Assembly (NCBI RefSeq): GCF_014164585.1 | Contig: NZ_JACJFM010000002.1 | Coordinates: forward strand, 89,175 to 153,174 | DNA from: Oceanospirillum sediminis | Lineage (GTDB): Bacteria > Pseudomonadota > Gammaproteobacteria > Pseudomonadales > Halomonadaceae | Direction: 5' to 3' | DNA: 64,000 bases | In this document: one piece after another, positions 26,779 through 35,791 of the stretch | Layout of the letters: each line of letters starts with the position of its first letter | Numbering within the stretch: the stretch's first letter is position 1 | Translations under genes and position numbers: made by a program | The notes under the pieces: model-generated | The model's database searches: none | What the model was told of the DNA's origin: nothing | Seen by the model: the letters and a program-made list of their open reading frames with translations, nothing else

Positions 26779-26787
26779 TAGTAAAGG

Positions 26788-26900
26788 CCGGATACTCTGA
26801 CAGTATCCGGTCATTGACCGTTGTGCAGAATCAATTTCTGTTTACCCCGGTACAGGCTTAATACCGGAACGTTTCAATCGCTGGTGAAGCACAACGGTCA
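26788..26900 (+). other. Structured intergenic RNA element between TRAP genes
   Basis: The gap between receptor and permease holds a simple hairpin, CCGGATACT (26788-26796) with AGTATCCGG (26802-26810). Right after it comes a larger structure: TGACCGTTGTGC (26815-26826) pairs perfectly with GCACAACGGTCA (26889-26900). Inside it are CAGAA/TTCTG (26826-26840) and CCGGTA/TACCGG (26847-26867). The first hairpin may attenuate so that receptor is made in excess of permease. The second is multi-branched and may be an RNA element or a short repeat; I do not recognise it. Confidence 0.6.
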
Positions 26901-27010
26901 GCTATAGTCTAATGCCTATATTCCTGAAACATCCCTGAGACTGCTGCCACTGCAACCCGAATATTGATGTTCGTATGAACATGAATGTTATCCTGAGCGA
27001 AATAAGAACC

Positions 27011-29137
27011 ATGACCACAGAAAACGCCACATCAGATCAGGATGTCAGCCAGAAGCTGAAAAGTCTGGAGCTGACTCAACGACCGGAGCATTCACCAACA
27101 GGCCGCTTTATTTACTGGGCCGGTGTTGTATTTGCTCTGCTGCACATTTATTTCAACACCCTGGGCACCTGGTCTGAACTATATGTTTCTGCCATCCACT
27201 TTGGCGGCTTTGCCATGCTATGTGCCCTTATGGTTCCTATGATCAGACAGGGATCAGCAGCCAGGCAAAAGCTGGCCTTAGTACTGGATATCCTGCTGGG
27301 ACTGGCTGCTATTGTCTGTGCTCTTTATCTCATTGGTTTTGAAGATGAACTTTATGACCGGGGAGTTAAATTTGCCCAATGGGACTGGGTGTTCTCCATC
27401 TGTGCGATTTTCATCGCACTGGAGATGGCTCGTCGTACTACTGGCTGGTTTATTCCCTGCCTTATTCTGACCGCGCTCACTTATGTATTCTGGTGGGGGC
27501 CGTATATTGACGGTATATTTGGTTTCGCTGGCCTGAGCCTTGAAACCCTGCTATATCGCTCCTACTTCTCATCTGAAGGCATGTTCGGACAGATCGCCCG
27601 TATCTCCTGGACCTATGTCTTTATGTTTATTCTATTCGGAGCTTTTCTGGTTAAATCCGGTGCTGGAGACTTTATTATTGAGTTATCCCGATGCGCCGCA
27701 GGTCGCTTTGTTGGTGGACCGGGCTTTGTTGCCGTACTGGGTTCAGGCCTGATGGGTTCAGTATCCGGCTCATCTGTTGCTAACACGGTATCGACCGGGG
27801 TGATCACCATACCTCTGATGCGAAAAGCCGGATTCCCGGCCCGATTCTCTGCTGGCGTGGAAGCCGCCGCTTCAACAGGTGGACAGCTGATGCCTCCTGT
27901 TATGGGTGCCGGGGCATTTATTATGGCGTCTTACACCCAGATCTCTTATCTGGACATTATTGCGGTAGCCGCTCTGCCTGCTTTACTTTATTTTTTATCT
28001 GTCGGCTTTTTTGTTCGCGTTGAAGCGATGCGCAGCCATGCTAAAGCAGTTGAGCTGGACACCCGCCCTATCGGTGAAGTGTTTAAAGAAGGCTGGCACT
28101 TCCTTTTGCCTCTGGTCGCGCTGGTTACTTTGCTTATCTATGGCTTTACACCGACCTATGCTGCCGGTTTGTCTATCATATCTGTTATCGTTTCATCCTG
28201 GTTATCCAAACACCCGATGGGCATCAGAGATATTTTTGATGCCCTGTCACAGGGGTCAAAAAACATGGCCACCACGGCTATGTTACTGATCTCTGTTGGT
28301 CTGGTCGTCAATGTGGTTGCCATGACAGGCATTGGTAATACTTTCTCGCTGATGGTGACGGAATGGGCCGGTGGCAGTCTGCTGATGACTCTGGCACTGG
28401 TTGCTCTGGCTTCATTAATTCTGGGCATGGGATTACCAGTCACAGCAGCTTATATTGTACTGGCCACCCTGTCCGCTCCAGCGCTTTATAACCTGATGGC
28501 TGAGAGTCGCCTGATCGACCTGATGGTTTCAGGTCAGCTACCGGAAGCCGCCCGTATGATCTTTATGCTGGCAGCGCCTGATAAACTGAGTCTGCTGGAA
28601 GCACCGATGAGTGAAGCTCAGGCTATCAGTATGCTGGCTCTGGTGCCTTCGGACTTTATGGGCCAGCTGATGGACCAGGCCATTCCAGCAGAGTCGTTAA
28701 GCATGATTCTGGTATCAGCCCACATGATTATTTTCTGGCTATCACAGGATTCAAATGTCACACCACCTGTTTGCCTGACCGCGTTTGCAGCGGCTGCGAT
28801 TGCTAAAACGCCTCCAATGGCAACGGGCTTTACCGCATGGAAGGTAGCCAAAGGCCTTTATATTGTGCCTTTGCTGTTTGCTTACACCAGCTTTATTGGA
28901 GGAGATACTGCAGAAGTACTGACGATTTTTGTCTTTGCGGTCTTCGGTCTGTATGCCTTCACAGGCTTTATGGAAGGTTATCTGGAAGGTCCTCTGAATA
29001 TTGTGTTGAGGCTGGGCTGTGCTCTTGCAGCAGTAGGGCTGTTATGGCCCCATAACATGCTGATTATCAATCTGTCTGCCCTTGCTGTCTTTATTGCAAT
29101 ATTCCTGTTCAGCAGAAAGTCCATCTCTCACGCCTGA
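27011..29137 (+). CDS. TRAP transporter fused permease (DctQM type)
   Basis: Inner-membrane translocator driven by an ion gradient. From ATG 27011 the product is 708 aa, combining the small four-helix DctQ-like part (about 35-165) with the large DctM part of about 12 helices. The latter contains MGSVSGSSVANTVSTGVITIP and GGQLMPPVMGAGAFIMA, signatures of TAXI-TRAP permeases. An in-frame ATG at 26975 would add 12 residues; neither start has a strong ribosome-binding site. It works with the upstream TAXI receptor. Confidence 0.93.
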   Translation: MTTENATSDQDVSQKLKSLELTQRPEHSPTGRFIYWAGVVFALLHIYFNTLGTWSELYVSAIHFGGFAMLCALMVPMIRQGSAARQKLALVLDILLGLAAIVCALYLIGFEDELYDRGVKFAQWDWVFSICAIFIALEMARRTTGWFIPCLILTALTYVFWWGPYIDGIFGFAGLSLETLLYRSYFSSEGMFGQIARISWTYVFMFILFGAFLVKSGAGDFIIELSRCAAGRFVGGPGFVAVLGSGLMGSVSGSSVANTVSTGVITIPLMRKAGFPARFSAGVEAAASTGGQLMPPVMGAGAFIMASYTQISYLDIIAVAALPALLYFLSVGFFVRVEAMRSHAKAVELDTRPIGEVFKEGWHFLLPLVALVTLLIYGFTPTYAAGLSIISVIVSSWLSKHPMGIRDIFDALSQGSKNMATTAMLLISVGLVVNVVAMTGIGNTFSLMVTEWAGGSLLMTLALVALASLILGMGLPVTAAYIVLATLSAPALYNLMAESRLIDLMVSGQLPEAARMIFMLAAPDKLSLLEAPMSEAQAISMLALVPSDFMGQLMDQAIPAESLSMILVSAHMIIFWLSQDSNVTPPVCLTAFAAAAIAKTPPMATGFTAWKVAKGLYIVPLLFAYTSFIGGDTAEVLTIFVFAVFGLYAFTGFMEGYLEGPLNIVLRLGCALAAVGLLWPHNMLIINLSALAVFIAIFLFSRKSISHA

Positions 29138-29144
29138 GTAATAA

Positions 29145-29174
29145 CTGGTCTGAGCTGCATCCAGCTCAGACCAG
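29145..29174. terminator. Bidirectional terminator, TRAP permease versus siderophore operon
   Basis: A perfect 13-bp stem, CTGGTCTGAGCTG (29145-29157) with CAGCTCAGACCAG (29162-29174), and a 4-nt loop between convergent genes. On the plus strand a loosely U-rich ATATTTTATG follows. Confidence 0.8.
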
Positions 29175-29206
29175 AGCATATTTTATGACTTAATCATCAA
29201 GCCTGT

Positions 29207-30448
29207 TCAGCTTTCTGCCAGCCGGGCCTTTTCTTTCTGGTCAGAATTTTCCCTGATAGCCAGATGACTGCCAGCAAACACCAGAACGCCAGAGACCAGC
29301 AGATATATCAGAGCAGCCAGAATAAATCCTTGCTGAAAATCCCACCAGCTGAGTAATAAAGCCCCAGCTCCGACTCCGGCCAGATTGCCTATTTTAATTG
29401 CTCTCTGAGCTTTACCAATGATTAACCCCTGAGAATGTTCAGCCGTCAGATGAATCATAGTTGCCTGAACCATAGGCAGCATCGCGCCCAGACAGATACC
29501 CCAGATAAAGCGTACTGCCAACAACCCCAGCCAGCTCTCCTGCAGATGCATCAGATAACAGCCTCCTGCCAGAGACGCAATCAGTGCAAGCCTGATCGGA
29601 CGGCGTGACAGTTCAACCTGATCAAACCACCCTCCCCAGACAGGTGCACTCAGCATCATCCCCACACCGGCAGCACTGAAAATTATCCCTGTAATCAGTG
29701 GCGTGGCTGCCAGTTGCTGCTCCGCATACAAAGCAAACCAGGAGCTGGGCAGTGCTTTCGCTGTTTGCAACAGAAATATAGCCAGCAGAAACAGCAGTAA
29801 AACCTGCCCATAAACCGACTCAGGCCGTTCCCGAGCAACCTCCGGATACTCTGACTGAACAGGTACATCTGTTTCCAGATAACAGGCCAGTATCAGAGTA
29901 ATGCCAACACAAACCAGAGACGCTGTCGCAAACAGAGCCTGGAAATCCAGATATTCAATCAGGACACCACCCAGTAAAGGCCCCATAATAGCCCCCGCAG
30001 CAGTCGCAGACGTTAAGCGACCAACAATGCGGGACCTCTGATCGTCGGGAGCAATGCGATTGGCATAACAAAGTACAGCAGTAATCACCCCCGCCAGAGC
30101 GCCCTGCAATAAACGCAGGCTCAGCACTTCCCAGAGACTGCTGCTGAAAAACAGCAGCCCCTGAGTCAATGCCAGCCCAGCTGATGCTCTGAGCAGCATC
30201 TTTTTATGCCCGTACTTATCTCCAAGGCGTCCCCAGAAAGGAGCAACCAGGCCAGAAACCAGCAAAGGTGCCGCGTAAATCAGCGCACTCCATAGTTCAA
30301 CCCCTGTCACCCCGGCATCAACTCCTGAAACATCTCCTGCCAGTTGACGTAAAAACAGAGGCCAGAATGGCTCACTCATTTCCATCGCAGTGATGCTGAT
30401 CAGCTGACTCCACCAGAGTAACCGGATCTGACTCTGCCATGGTGTCAT
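29207..30448 (-). CDS. pvsC: MFS siderophore exporter, PvsC-like
   Basis: A 413-aa major facilitator with 12 helices and the loop 2-3 motif GRLGDKYGHKKML (cytosolic signature). It is last of the siderophore biosynthesis operon, overlapping the synthetase gene by 4 bp, which supports export of the finished siderophore across the inner membrane, as PvsC does for vibrioferrin. It ends 33 bp from the shared terminator. Confidence 0.85.
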   Translation of the reverse strand: MTPWQSQIRLLWWSQLISITAMEMSEPFWPLFLRQLAGDVSGVDAGVTGVELWSALIYAAPLLVSGLVAPFWGRLGDKYGHKKMLLRASAGLALTQGLLFFSSSLWEVLSLRLLQGALAGVITAVLCYANRIAPDDQRSRIVGRLTSATAAGAIMGPLLGGVLIEYLDFQALFATASLVCVGITLILACYLETDVPVQSEYPEVARERPESVYGQVLLLFLLAIFLLQTAKALPSSWFALYAEQQLAATPLITGIIFSAAGVGMMLSAPVWGGWFDQVELSRRPIRLALIASLAGGCYLMHLQESWLGLLAVRFIWGICLGAMLPMVQATMIHLTAEHSQGLIIGKAQRAIKIGNLAGVGAGALLLSWWDFQQGFILAALIYLLVSGVLVFAGSHLAIRENSDQKEKARLAES

Positions 30449-32529
30449 GAACCACTCTCCGGACTTGCCTTCATAGCAGATGCCGAAAAATACCGGGCCA
30501 GAGGGTTTTCCAGTGGCTGACTGACAGAAAACTGTGACTGATCCTGCAAACGCATACTGATAAATGCAGTACCAGGCCAGGCCATTTCAAAAAAGGCCTG
30601 ATACTCCTCTGCCCAGATTACCTCTGATTCCTGCTGCGTATGCTGAGCGGATAAGCGCAGACGCCACAAATCCAGACGATGCATCAAGGCTTCTCCCACC
30701 TGCTGCCAGAGTAAAGGAGCCGTCAGATCGAAGTAACCATCCAGCAAACGAATCATCTCTGCTATGTGACTCTGCATCACGGCGTGAGAGATATTTACTC
30801 TGGCATCAGACCGGCTATCCACCAGGGTTGCTGCCGGAGTAAAATCGACAAACCAGCCAGCATTCTGCAATGCAGTCTGATACACACAGATTCCCCCGAC
30901 ATCCCGATTAATAAACCCGGTTAACTGCCCTTGTCTGGTAAAAACAGCCATCATATTCTGCTGATGAGCTTCCAGAGCCAGCCCATAATCCAGATAAAGA
31001 TCCAGTACGGCCTGTAGCAAGGTATCCGTGTAATGACGGAACCACTGAATTCCTGTCTCCCTGTCTTTAACATCAGCAGCCAGCATCAGCTCAATTAATA
31101 AAGGATCTGCTGATAAAGCACTGGGTGTAAACAAGCCTGCAACAACCACAGCATGCTCACTCTCATCCAGTAAAACACAAGGATTTCTCCGGAAAATAAC
31201 GGATAAATAACGGTCATCATCCCGATGTTCATGATCGACACAGGTATGCAGACCGACTTCATCCCACTGACACCTCAGAACAGAAGCAATATCCGGTCTC
31301 AGCGTCATAATATCCTGTACGATTGATGCAAGAACGGGAGCATTATCTACCGAGGGCGATGATAAGTTACGAACAGAGCTGGTCATTTGTGCAGCAACCG
31401 GTAATTTAATATATGGCTGAGAAGGGTTCAGATCTGGCGCCAGCGTCCGGACAGACAGGGTAGGCCTTGCTCTGAATTCAGGACCTGATAGCAGAATCTT
31501 TTGCTGATGAATTTCTTCTGCAAACCGCTGTGGCAACTCATGGGCTAACTGCCAGGGATGAACCGGCACAGGCCAGAACTCATTCAGCTCAGTATAATTG
31601 AAACAACGCTGCCACTGACTGAACCATTGAGGATAATGTCCGGCGAACCAGTCGCTATAATTCAACCCCGGACACAATGTTTTAAGCTGCAATAAAGAAC
31701 GGTGCACAGCGATCAGAACTAACGGCACCTGAGTACTGAACTCAGGTGCATATGCCAGAACCTCTGCAATACTGAACCCCAGCTTGGTTTTACTGCCCGG
31801 GTGATAAGGGTGGCCTGTAGCCGACCATTGCTCCAGTAAAATAGCGCTGTTGAATCGCTCCTGACGAATCTCTTCGGCACTATTTTTGCCACCGTCATAG
31901 CCTGATACCGGGAGTATTGTATTGTTTCCTGCGGAATCTGCTGTCGATTGAGCCCAGGTCAGCATGCTGGTCAGCTTTCTCTGCCGAGCTATTAAACGAA
32001 TCTGCTGATCCTGATGTGTCCGCCATACCAGGGTCAGCGCTTCATTCTGTGATGAGTTTTCAAGCTCTGCACGAATTCGCGTCCAGGCCTGAAAGTCTTC
32101 TCTCAATTCACCGTGTTGTGACGCGTCCCTACTACGGGTCAACTGCAACATATAATCCAGTGCTGCTACGGGGTCAGTAACCCGGTTGCATTGCTGCTGA
32201 TGCCGATAAAAACAAGCGGAGAACGATACCAGGTTGCCCATGTCATCATATTCCGGAGCGTCCAGCCAGAACTGATCTGAAGATAACTCTGAAGCTGATT
32301 CCATCGGTTGCAGATAAAGCCTGTTTTCCCGAACCTGCCAGCGAAATATACGCTCACGTAATACACATCTCAGCAAACGATACAGCCCATTTTCATCCGC
32401 CTGAGATCGGGCAACTCTTTGCTGTTCAGGTGTCAGCATATTGACCAGCTCTTTCGCAGGCAGTGCTGATATTGCATCAGATCCCGGGAGGCTTGTATCA
32501 GCCTGATAATTTTGCATCAGACTGGTCAT
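30445..32529 (-). CDS. pvsD: NRPS-independent siderophore synthetase, PvsD-like (IucA/IucC family)
   Basis: A 694-aa adenylating synthetase. GHPYHPGSKTKLGFS and LAYAPEF form the ATP/citrate-binding region as in IucA/AcsD type A enzymes; VPVHPWQ and RPTLSVRTL are further family motifs, and the C-terminal FhuF-like domain is present. Type A features and coupling to the decarboxylase suggest it joins citrate to serine, the PvsD step of vibrioferrin. The B/D assignment rests on these features, not on measured similarity. The start has a strong AGGAGG seven bases upstream that lies in a tandem repeat. Confidence 0.8.
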   Translation of the reverse strand: MTSLMQNYQADTSLPGSDAISALPAKELVNMLTPEQQRVARSQADENGLYRLLRCVLRERIFRWQVRENRLYLQPMESASELSSDQFWLDAPEYDDMGNLVSFSACFYRHQQQCNRVTDPVAALDYMLQLTRSRDASQHGELREDFQAWTRIRAELENSSQNEALTLVWRTHQDQQIRLIARQRKLTSMLTWAQSTADSAGNNTILPVSGYDGGKNSAEEIRQERFNSAILLEQWSATGHPYHPGSKTKLGFSIAEVLAYAPEFSTQVPLVLIAVHRSLLQLKTLCPGLNYSDWFAGHYPQWFSQWQRCFNYTELNEFWPVPVHPWQLAHELPQRFAEEIHQQKILLSGPEFRARPTLSVRTLAPDLNPSQPYIKLPVAAQMTSSVRNLSSPSVDNAPVLASIVQDIMTLRPDIASVLRCQWDEVGLHTCVDHEHRDDDRYLSVIFRRNPCVLLDESEHAVVVAGLFTPSALSADPLLIELMLAADVKDRETGIQWFRHYTDTLLQAVLDLYLDYGLALEAHQQNMMAVFTRQGQLTGFINRDVGGICVYQTALQNAGWFVDFTPAATLVDSRSDARVNISHAVMQSHIAEMIRLLDGYFDLTAPLLWQQVGEALMHRLDLWRLRLSAQHTQQESEVIWAEEYQAFFEMAWPGTAFISMRLQDQSQFSVSQPLENPLARYFSASAMKASPESGS

Positions 32530-33851
32530 ACTATAACCTCCTCTATTTCCGTATTAACCTCCTCTGCTGCCGTATTAACCTCCTTTATTTTCAAACTTTC
32601 ACACTGTTTATCACTCTCAACACCCGATGCATCTGCTGATACAGATACATCATCCGGGCGTAAATAATGAAATACCGGAGCCGGATGACACAGAAAGTTC
32701 TGGTGGGAAATATTCCAGGCATAAGCACCTGCAAGAGGAAAAACCAGCAGATCTCCGATCGATACACGCTGAACAAAATGATCTCTGGCCAGAATATCTT
32801 TCGGAGTACACAACTGTCCGGCAACCGTAATGCTGGCAGCCTCCAGTGCAAAATGCTGCAATTCAGGGTAGCGTCCTGTTTCAATGCAGATAAAAGGATG
32901 GCTATGGCTTTGTGCAGCAGGTAAGCGAAACTGATGTGTACCTCCCCGGCAAACAGCAAAATCAGCACCATGATTATGCTTCAGATCCAGTACTTCCATC
33001 ACATAGTAACCACAGAAAGCCGTCAGATAACGTCCCATCTCAAAGCGGATCTGCAGATGACGGCGTTCAGAGTGATCAAGTAAGTTCCTTAACCCATCAG
33101 CAAATACAGGCCATTGATACTGCTGTTCTGGCTGGCGATAGTTAACGCCAATGCCTCCTCCAAGGTTCAGCTTTTTCAATTCAAAACCATGCTGTTCAGC
33201 TAACTGGCAAGCTCTGCCAATCAGAAAATCCAACAGCCTTAAATGACGCTCTGCTTCCAGTTGATGGGATAAGGCATGAATATGAAAACCCTGCAGATCA
33301 ATCCAGTCACACCGCTTAGCCAGATTGATGACATCAGCAAGATGTTGCTCATCAATACCAAAAGCGGTCGCTCTGCCAGCCATAGTAAGCGTCGTTTGCA
33401 TCTCTTCTGGCAGTACAGGGTTCAACCGAAGCAGTACAGGCACTTTTAGTTGTTGACGTTGCGCCAGTGAATTAAGGCGTATCAGTTCACTGGCACTCTC
33501 GATATGCAACAAATCGGCTCCGAGAGCTATTGCCTGATAAAGATCCTCACTCAGCTTTGCCGGGCCACCAAAAATAAAGGGCTTACCCTGCAAAAAGGGC
33601 TGTATCAGCTCCAGCTCCCCACCTGACGCAATTTCAAGACCATCAACAATCTCTGCCACCTGCTGCAGAATCACTGGATCGGGATTTGCTTTCACAGCAT
33701 AAAATAATTCAACCTGATCCGGCAGATCCGCTTTCATCATTTCCAGGTGTAAACGGAGCTCAGGCAGATCATAAATGTAACTGACCAGAGGCTGTGATTG
33801 TCCCTGTTGTAGCTCAAGCGCCTTATTAACAATATGATCAGGTAACTGCAT
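32526..33851 (-). CDS. pvsE: PLP-dependent decarboxylase, PvsE-like
   Basis: A 441-aa alanine-racemase-fold decarboxylase of the Orn/DAP/Arg type. VELFYAVKANPDP has the PLP-binding lysine, and EIASGGEL, HIHALSHQ and GGGIGVNY are further conserved pieces. In vibrioferrin synthesis PvsE decarboxylates the citryl-serine intermediate to the ethanolamine ester. The C-terminal tail is repetitive (EVNT-x2-EEVNT-x2-EEV), produced by a 21-bp DNA repeat, and is probably outside the fold. It overlaps pvsB by 1 bp and pvsD by 4 bp. Confidence 0.85.
   Translation of the reverse strand: MQLPDHIVNKALELQQGQSQPLVSYIYDLPELRLHLEMMKADLPDQVELFYAVKANPDPVILQQVAEIVDGLEIASGGELELIQPFLQGKPFIFGGPAKLSEDLYQAIALGADLLHIESASELIRLNSLAQRQQLKVPVLLRLNPVLPEEMQTTLTMAGRATAFGIDEQHLADVINLAKRCDWIDLQGFHIHALSHQLEAERHLRLLDFLIGRACQLAEQHGFELKKLNLGGGIGVNYRQPEQQYQWPVFADGLRNLLDHSERRHLQIRFEMGRYLTAFCGYYVMEVLDLKHNHGADFAVCRGGTHQFRLPAAQSHSHPFICIETGRYPELQHFALEAASITVAGQLCTPKDILARDHFVQRVSIGDLLVFPLAGAYAWNISHQNFLCHPAPVFHYLRPDDVSVSADASGVESDKQCESLKIKEVNTAAEEVNTEIEEVIV
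32534..32584 (-). repeat. Three 21-bp repeats each carrying AGGAGGTTA at the pvsE/pvsD junction
   Basis: AGGAGGTTA occurs on the minus strand at 32584-32576, 32563-32555 and 32542-32534, exactly 21 bp apart, within units that also share TAATACGG. The last copy is the Shine-Dalgarno of pvsD, seven bases before ATG. The two others lie inside the coding end of pvsE. The repeat keeps the pvsE frame (21 is a multiple of 3). Confidence 0.9.
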
Positions 33852-35791
33852 CAGATCACCTCCTGGCAGTTCAGGGACAGTGATGTCGCTGAATGAGATG
33901 ACATAATCGATTGCCCCGACGCAAAGGGGCTTACTACCGGTGCATATCCTGCTGCCCGATCCGGACTTTTACTGATGCGAACCAACAGGTTTGTCTTACC
34001 GGGCAGCGGCTCTCCTGCCAGTAAAGCCGTTAATCGGTACTCAAGATCAGCCGGGTCAGGAGCAGATACTTTTGCTTTATGCAGAAATGCTGAAATCACC
34101 GTCTCTACGGTCTGCCATAGAGCCTGCTCCAGTTCAGCCTGATCATTAGCCAGCCAGCTCACAGCTTCCATCAGATTATTAATAAACAGGCAATAACGCA
34201 CCCGGTTCCAGCCCTGATCAGCGCTATAGTGCACGGACTGACAGGCTCTGGCAGTCAGGTCTGTCAGCTCCTGCTCCGGCCAGCGCTGATCAACCAGTTT
34301 GACGCCCTCAAAGTCACGGACAATCACCCCAGTAGGCATATTATCTTTCAGACAGATCACGGTATTCTGCAGATGAGGTTCAAATATCAATCCATGATTG
34401 AAATAAGCTGCCAGCATAGGATGAATCAGCGCATGTGCATAAGCTTCCAGCCAGGCCAGTTTATCCGGTATATCAATCACACCAGCCAGCGGTGCCCCCT
34501 GCTGAAACAGAGCACCAGCCAGAACAGCGTCTTCTCCGTCAGCCAGCACAGTATTAATATTCTGGCGCACGACCATGCCAAATCCTTCCTGTACGGCTTT
34601 ATCTTCAGAAGCATCCAGTCCGGGGAGTGTTACAGTCAGAAATCCGGGTTCACCTAACAGACGAAACCCTTGATGGTAAGCTTTCAGGTCAGGCTCTATC
34701 CCCTGTAAGCGCTTATGCAGTGCCAGTGCACTTTCCAGTTCATAAATAGCGTTTTTACGTACACAGTTGGTAATACGAATATTCAGCGACCCTTTCAGAA
34801 ACCAGGGTTTATCCGGGTTATACAGAGTCCGTACCGATGCAGTCGGGTAATAAGATTCTCCGGAAATACCAGCATCCCGGATCTGCTCCAGAGCCAGTGC
34901 CTGCTGAATAACCGGCAGTTGTAACAGATAGCGGGCCTGCACCGGATGAACCGGAACCAGAGTAAAGCCCTCTTCTGCCTGCAGAGTATCCGGAGCAATA
35001 TCAGACATCAGCTGATCAGGCTGTAAAGGGGCGATGGTTTCAACTCTTAGTAACTCATCTTTCACTTCGAACCAGTGCATCTGGAAACTCTGTCGGTACT
35101 CAGGTGCATAACGGGCTTCACCTTCTCCCGCATCCCACTGACGGCACTTTGGCGTCGGATGAAAAGCATGTCCATAAGCCAGAGATTGTTCCGAATACAG
35201 ATAAAGATCCTGCTGCCTGCCTGATACAGACTCCTGTAAAAGCTGTTCCGACTGCATACCAGCCTGATAAAGCTGTTCACTCAGCATAATGCCCTGTTTC
35301 GTGTGCATACTGTGCAGAATCTGCTGCAGAAACTCCTGATTAAATGCAACCTCCTCTGCCAGACAGATTTCCGCAATAAGCACACTGGCCAGTTCTTCTG
35401 CCTTCAGGGTTTTCCAGGCCGCGCCACTACCACTGACAGAACGCATCAGAACCGGGAAAAAGTAACGATAATTTCCCATCAGTGTTTTTCTGGTGACCGC
35501 AAGGATAAGTTGTTTCTGACTTTCAGGCAGCCCGATCTGTAACCACTGTGCCAATTTAAAACGCTGGCACCAGCCAAATGGTAACGTTGGCAGAAGCGTA
35601 GAGTCCGGTTGCTCAGTAATCTGCTGGCGGGGCCGGGCAACTTCACGGATATAACAGTTCAACAGAGTACGCTGAGTACTGTGCGACGCTTCATCTTTCG
35701 CCTGTTGTATACGCAGTTGCTGTAGCGCAGCAGATATCTCAGTATCCGCAGACTGAAGAAGATTCAGAGTAGCCGGGTTAATCGCATTCAT
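33851..35791 (-). CDS. pvsB: NRPS-independent siderophore synthetase, PvsB-like (IucA/IucC family)
   Basis: A 646-aa synthetase of the same family as pvsD but clearly different in sequence. YGHAFHPTPKCRQW is the nucleotide-binding region, followed by LVPVHPVQARYL, TASVRTLY and FLKGSLNIRITNCVRKNA, with a C-terminal FhuF-like part. Next to the ATP-grasp gene, it most likely performs the PvsB step that joins citryl-ethanolamine to alanyl-ketoglutarate. It is coupled by ATGA to pvsA. The assignment within the family is by inference. Confidence 0.8.
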   Translation of the reverse strand: MNAINPATLNLLQSADTEISAALQQLRIQQAKDEASHSTQRTLLNCYIREVARPRQQITEQPDSTLLPTLPFGWCQRFKLAQWLQIGLPESQKQLILAVTRKTLMGNYRYFFPVLMRSVSGSGAAWKTLKAEELASVLIAEICLAEEVAFNQEFLQQILHSMHTKQGIMLSEQLYQAGMQSEQLLQESVSGRQQDLYLYSEQSLAYGHAFHPTPKCRQWDAGEGEARYAPEYRQSFQMHWFEVKDELLRVETIAPLQPDQLMSDIAPDTLQAEEGFTLVPVHPVQARYLLQLPVIQQALALEQIRDAGISGESYYPTASVRTLYNPDKPWFLKGSLNIRITNCVRKNAIYELESALALHKRLQGIEPDLKAYHQGFRLLGEPGFLTVTLPGLDASEDKAVQEGFGMVVRQNINTVLADGEDAVLAGALFQQGAPLAGVIDIPDKLAWLEAYAHALIHPMLAAYFNHGLIFEPHLQNTVICLKDNMPTGVIVRDFEGVKLVDQRWPEQELTDLTARACQSVHYSADQGWNRVRYCLFINNLMEAVSWLANDQAELEQALWQTVETVISAFLHKAKVSAPDPADLEYRLTALLAGEPLPGKTNLLVRISKSPDRAAGYAPVVSPFASGQSIMSSHSATSLSLNCQEVI

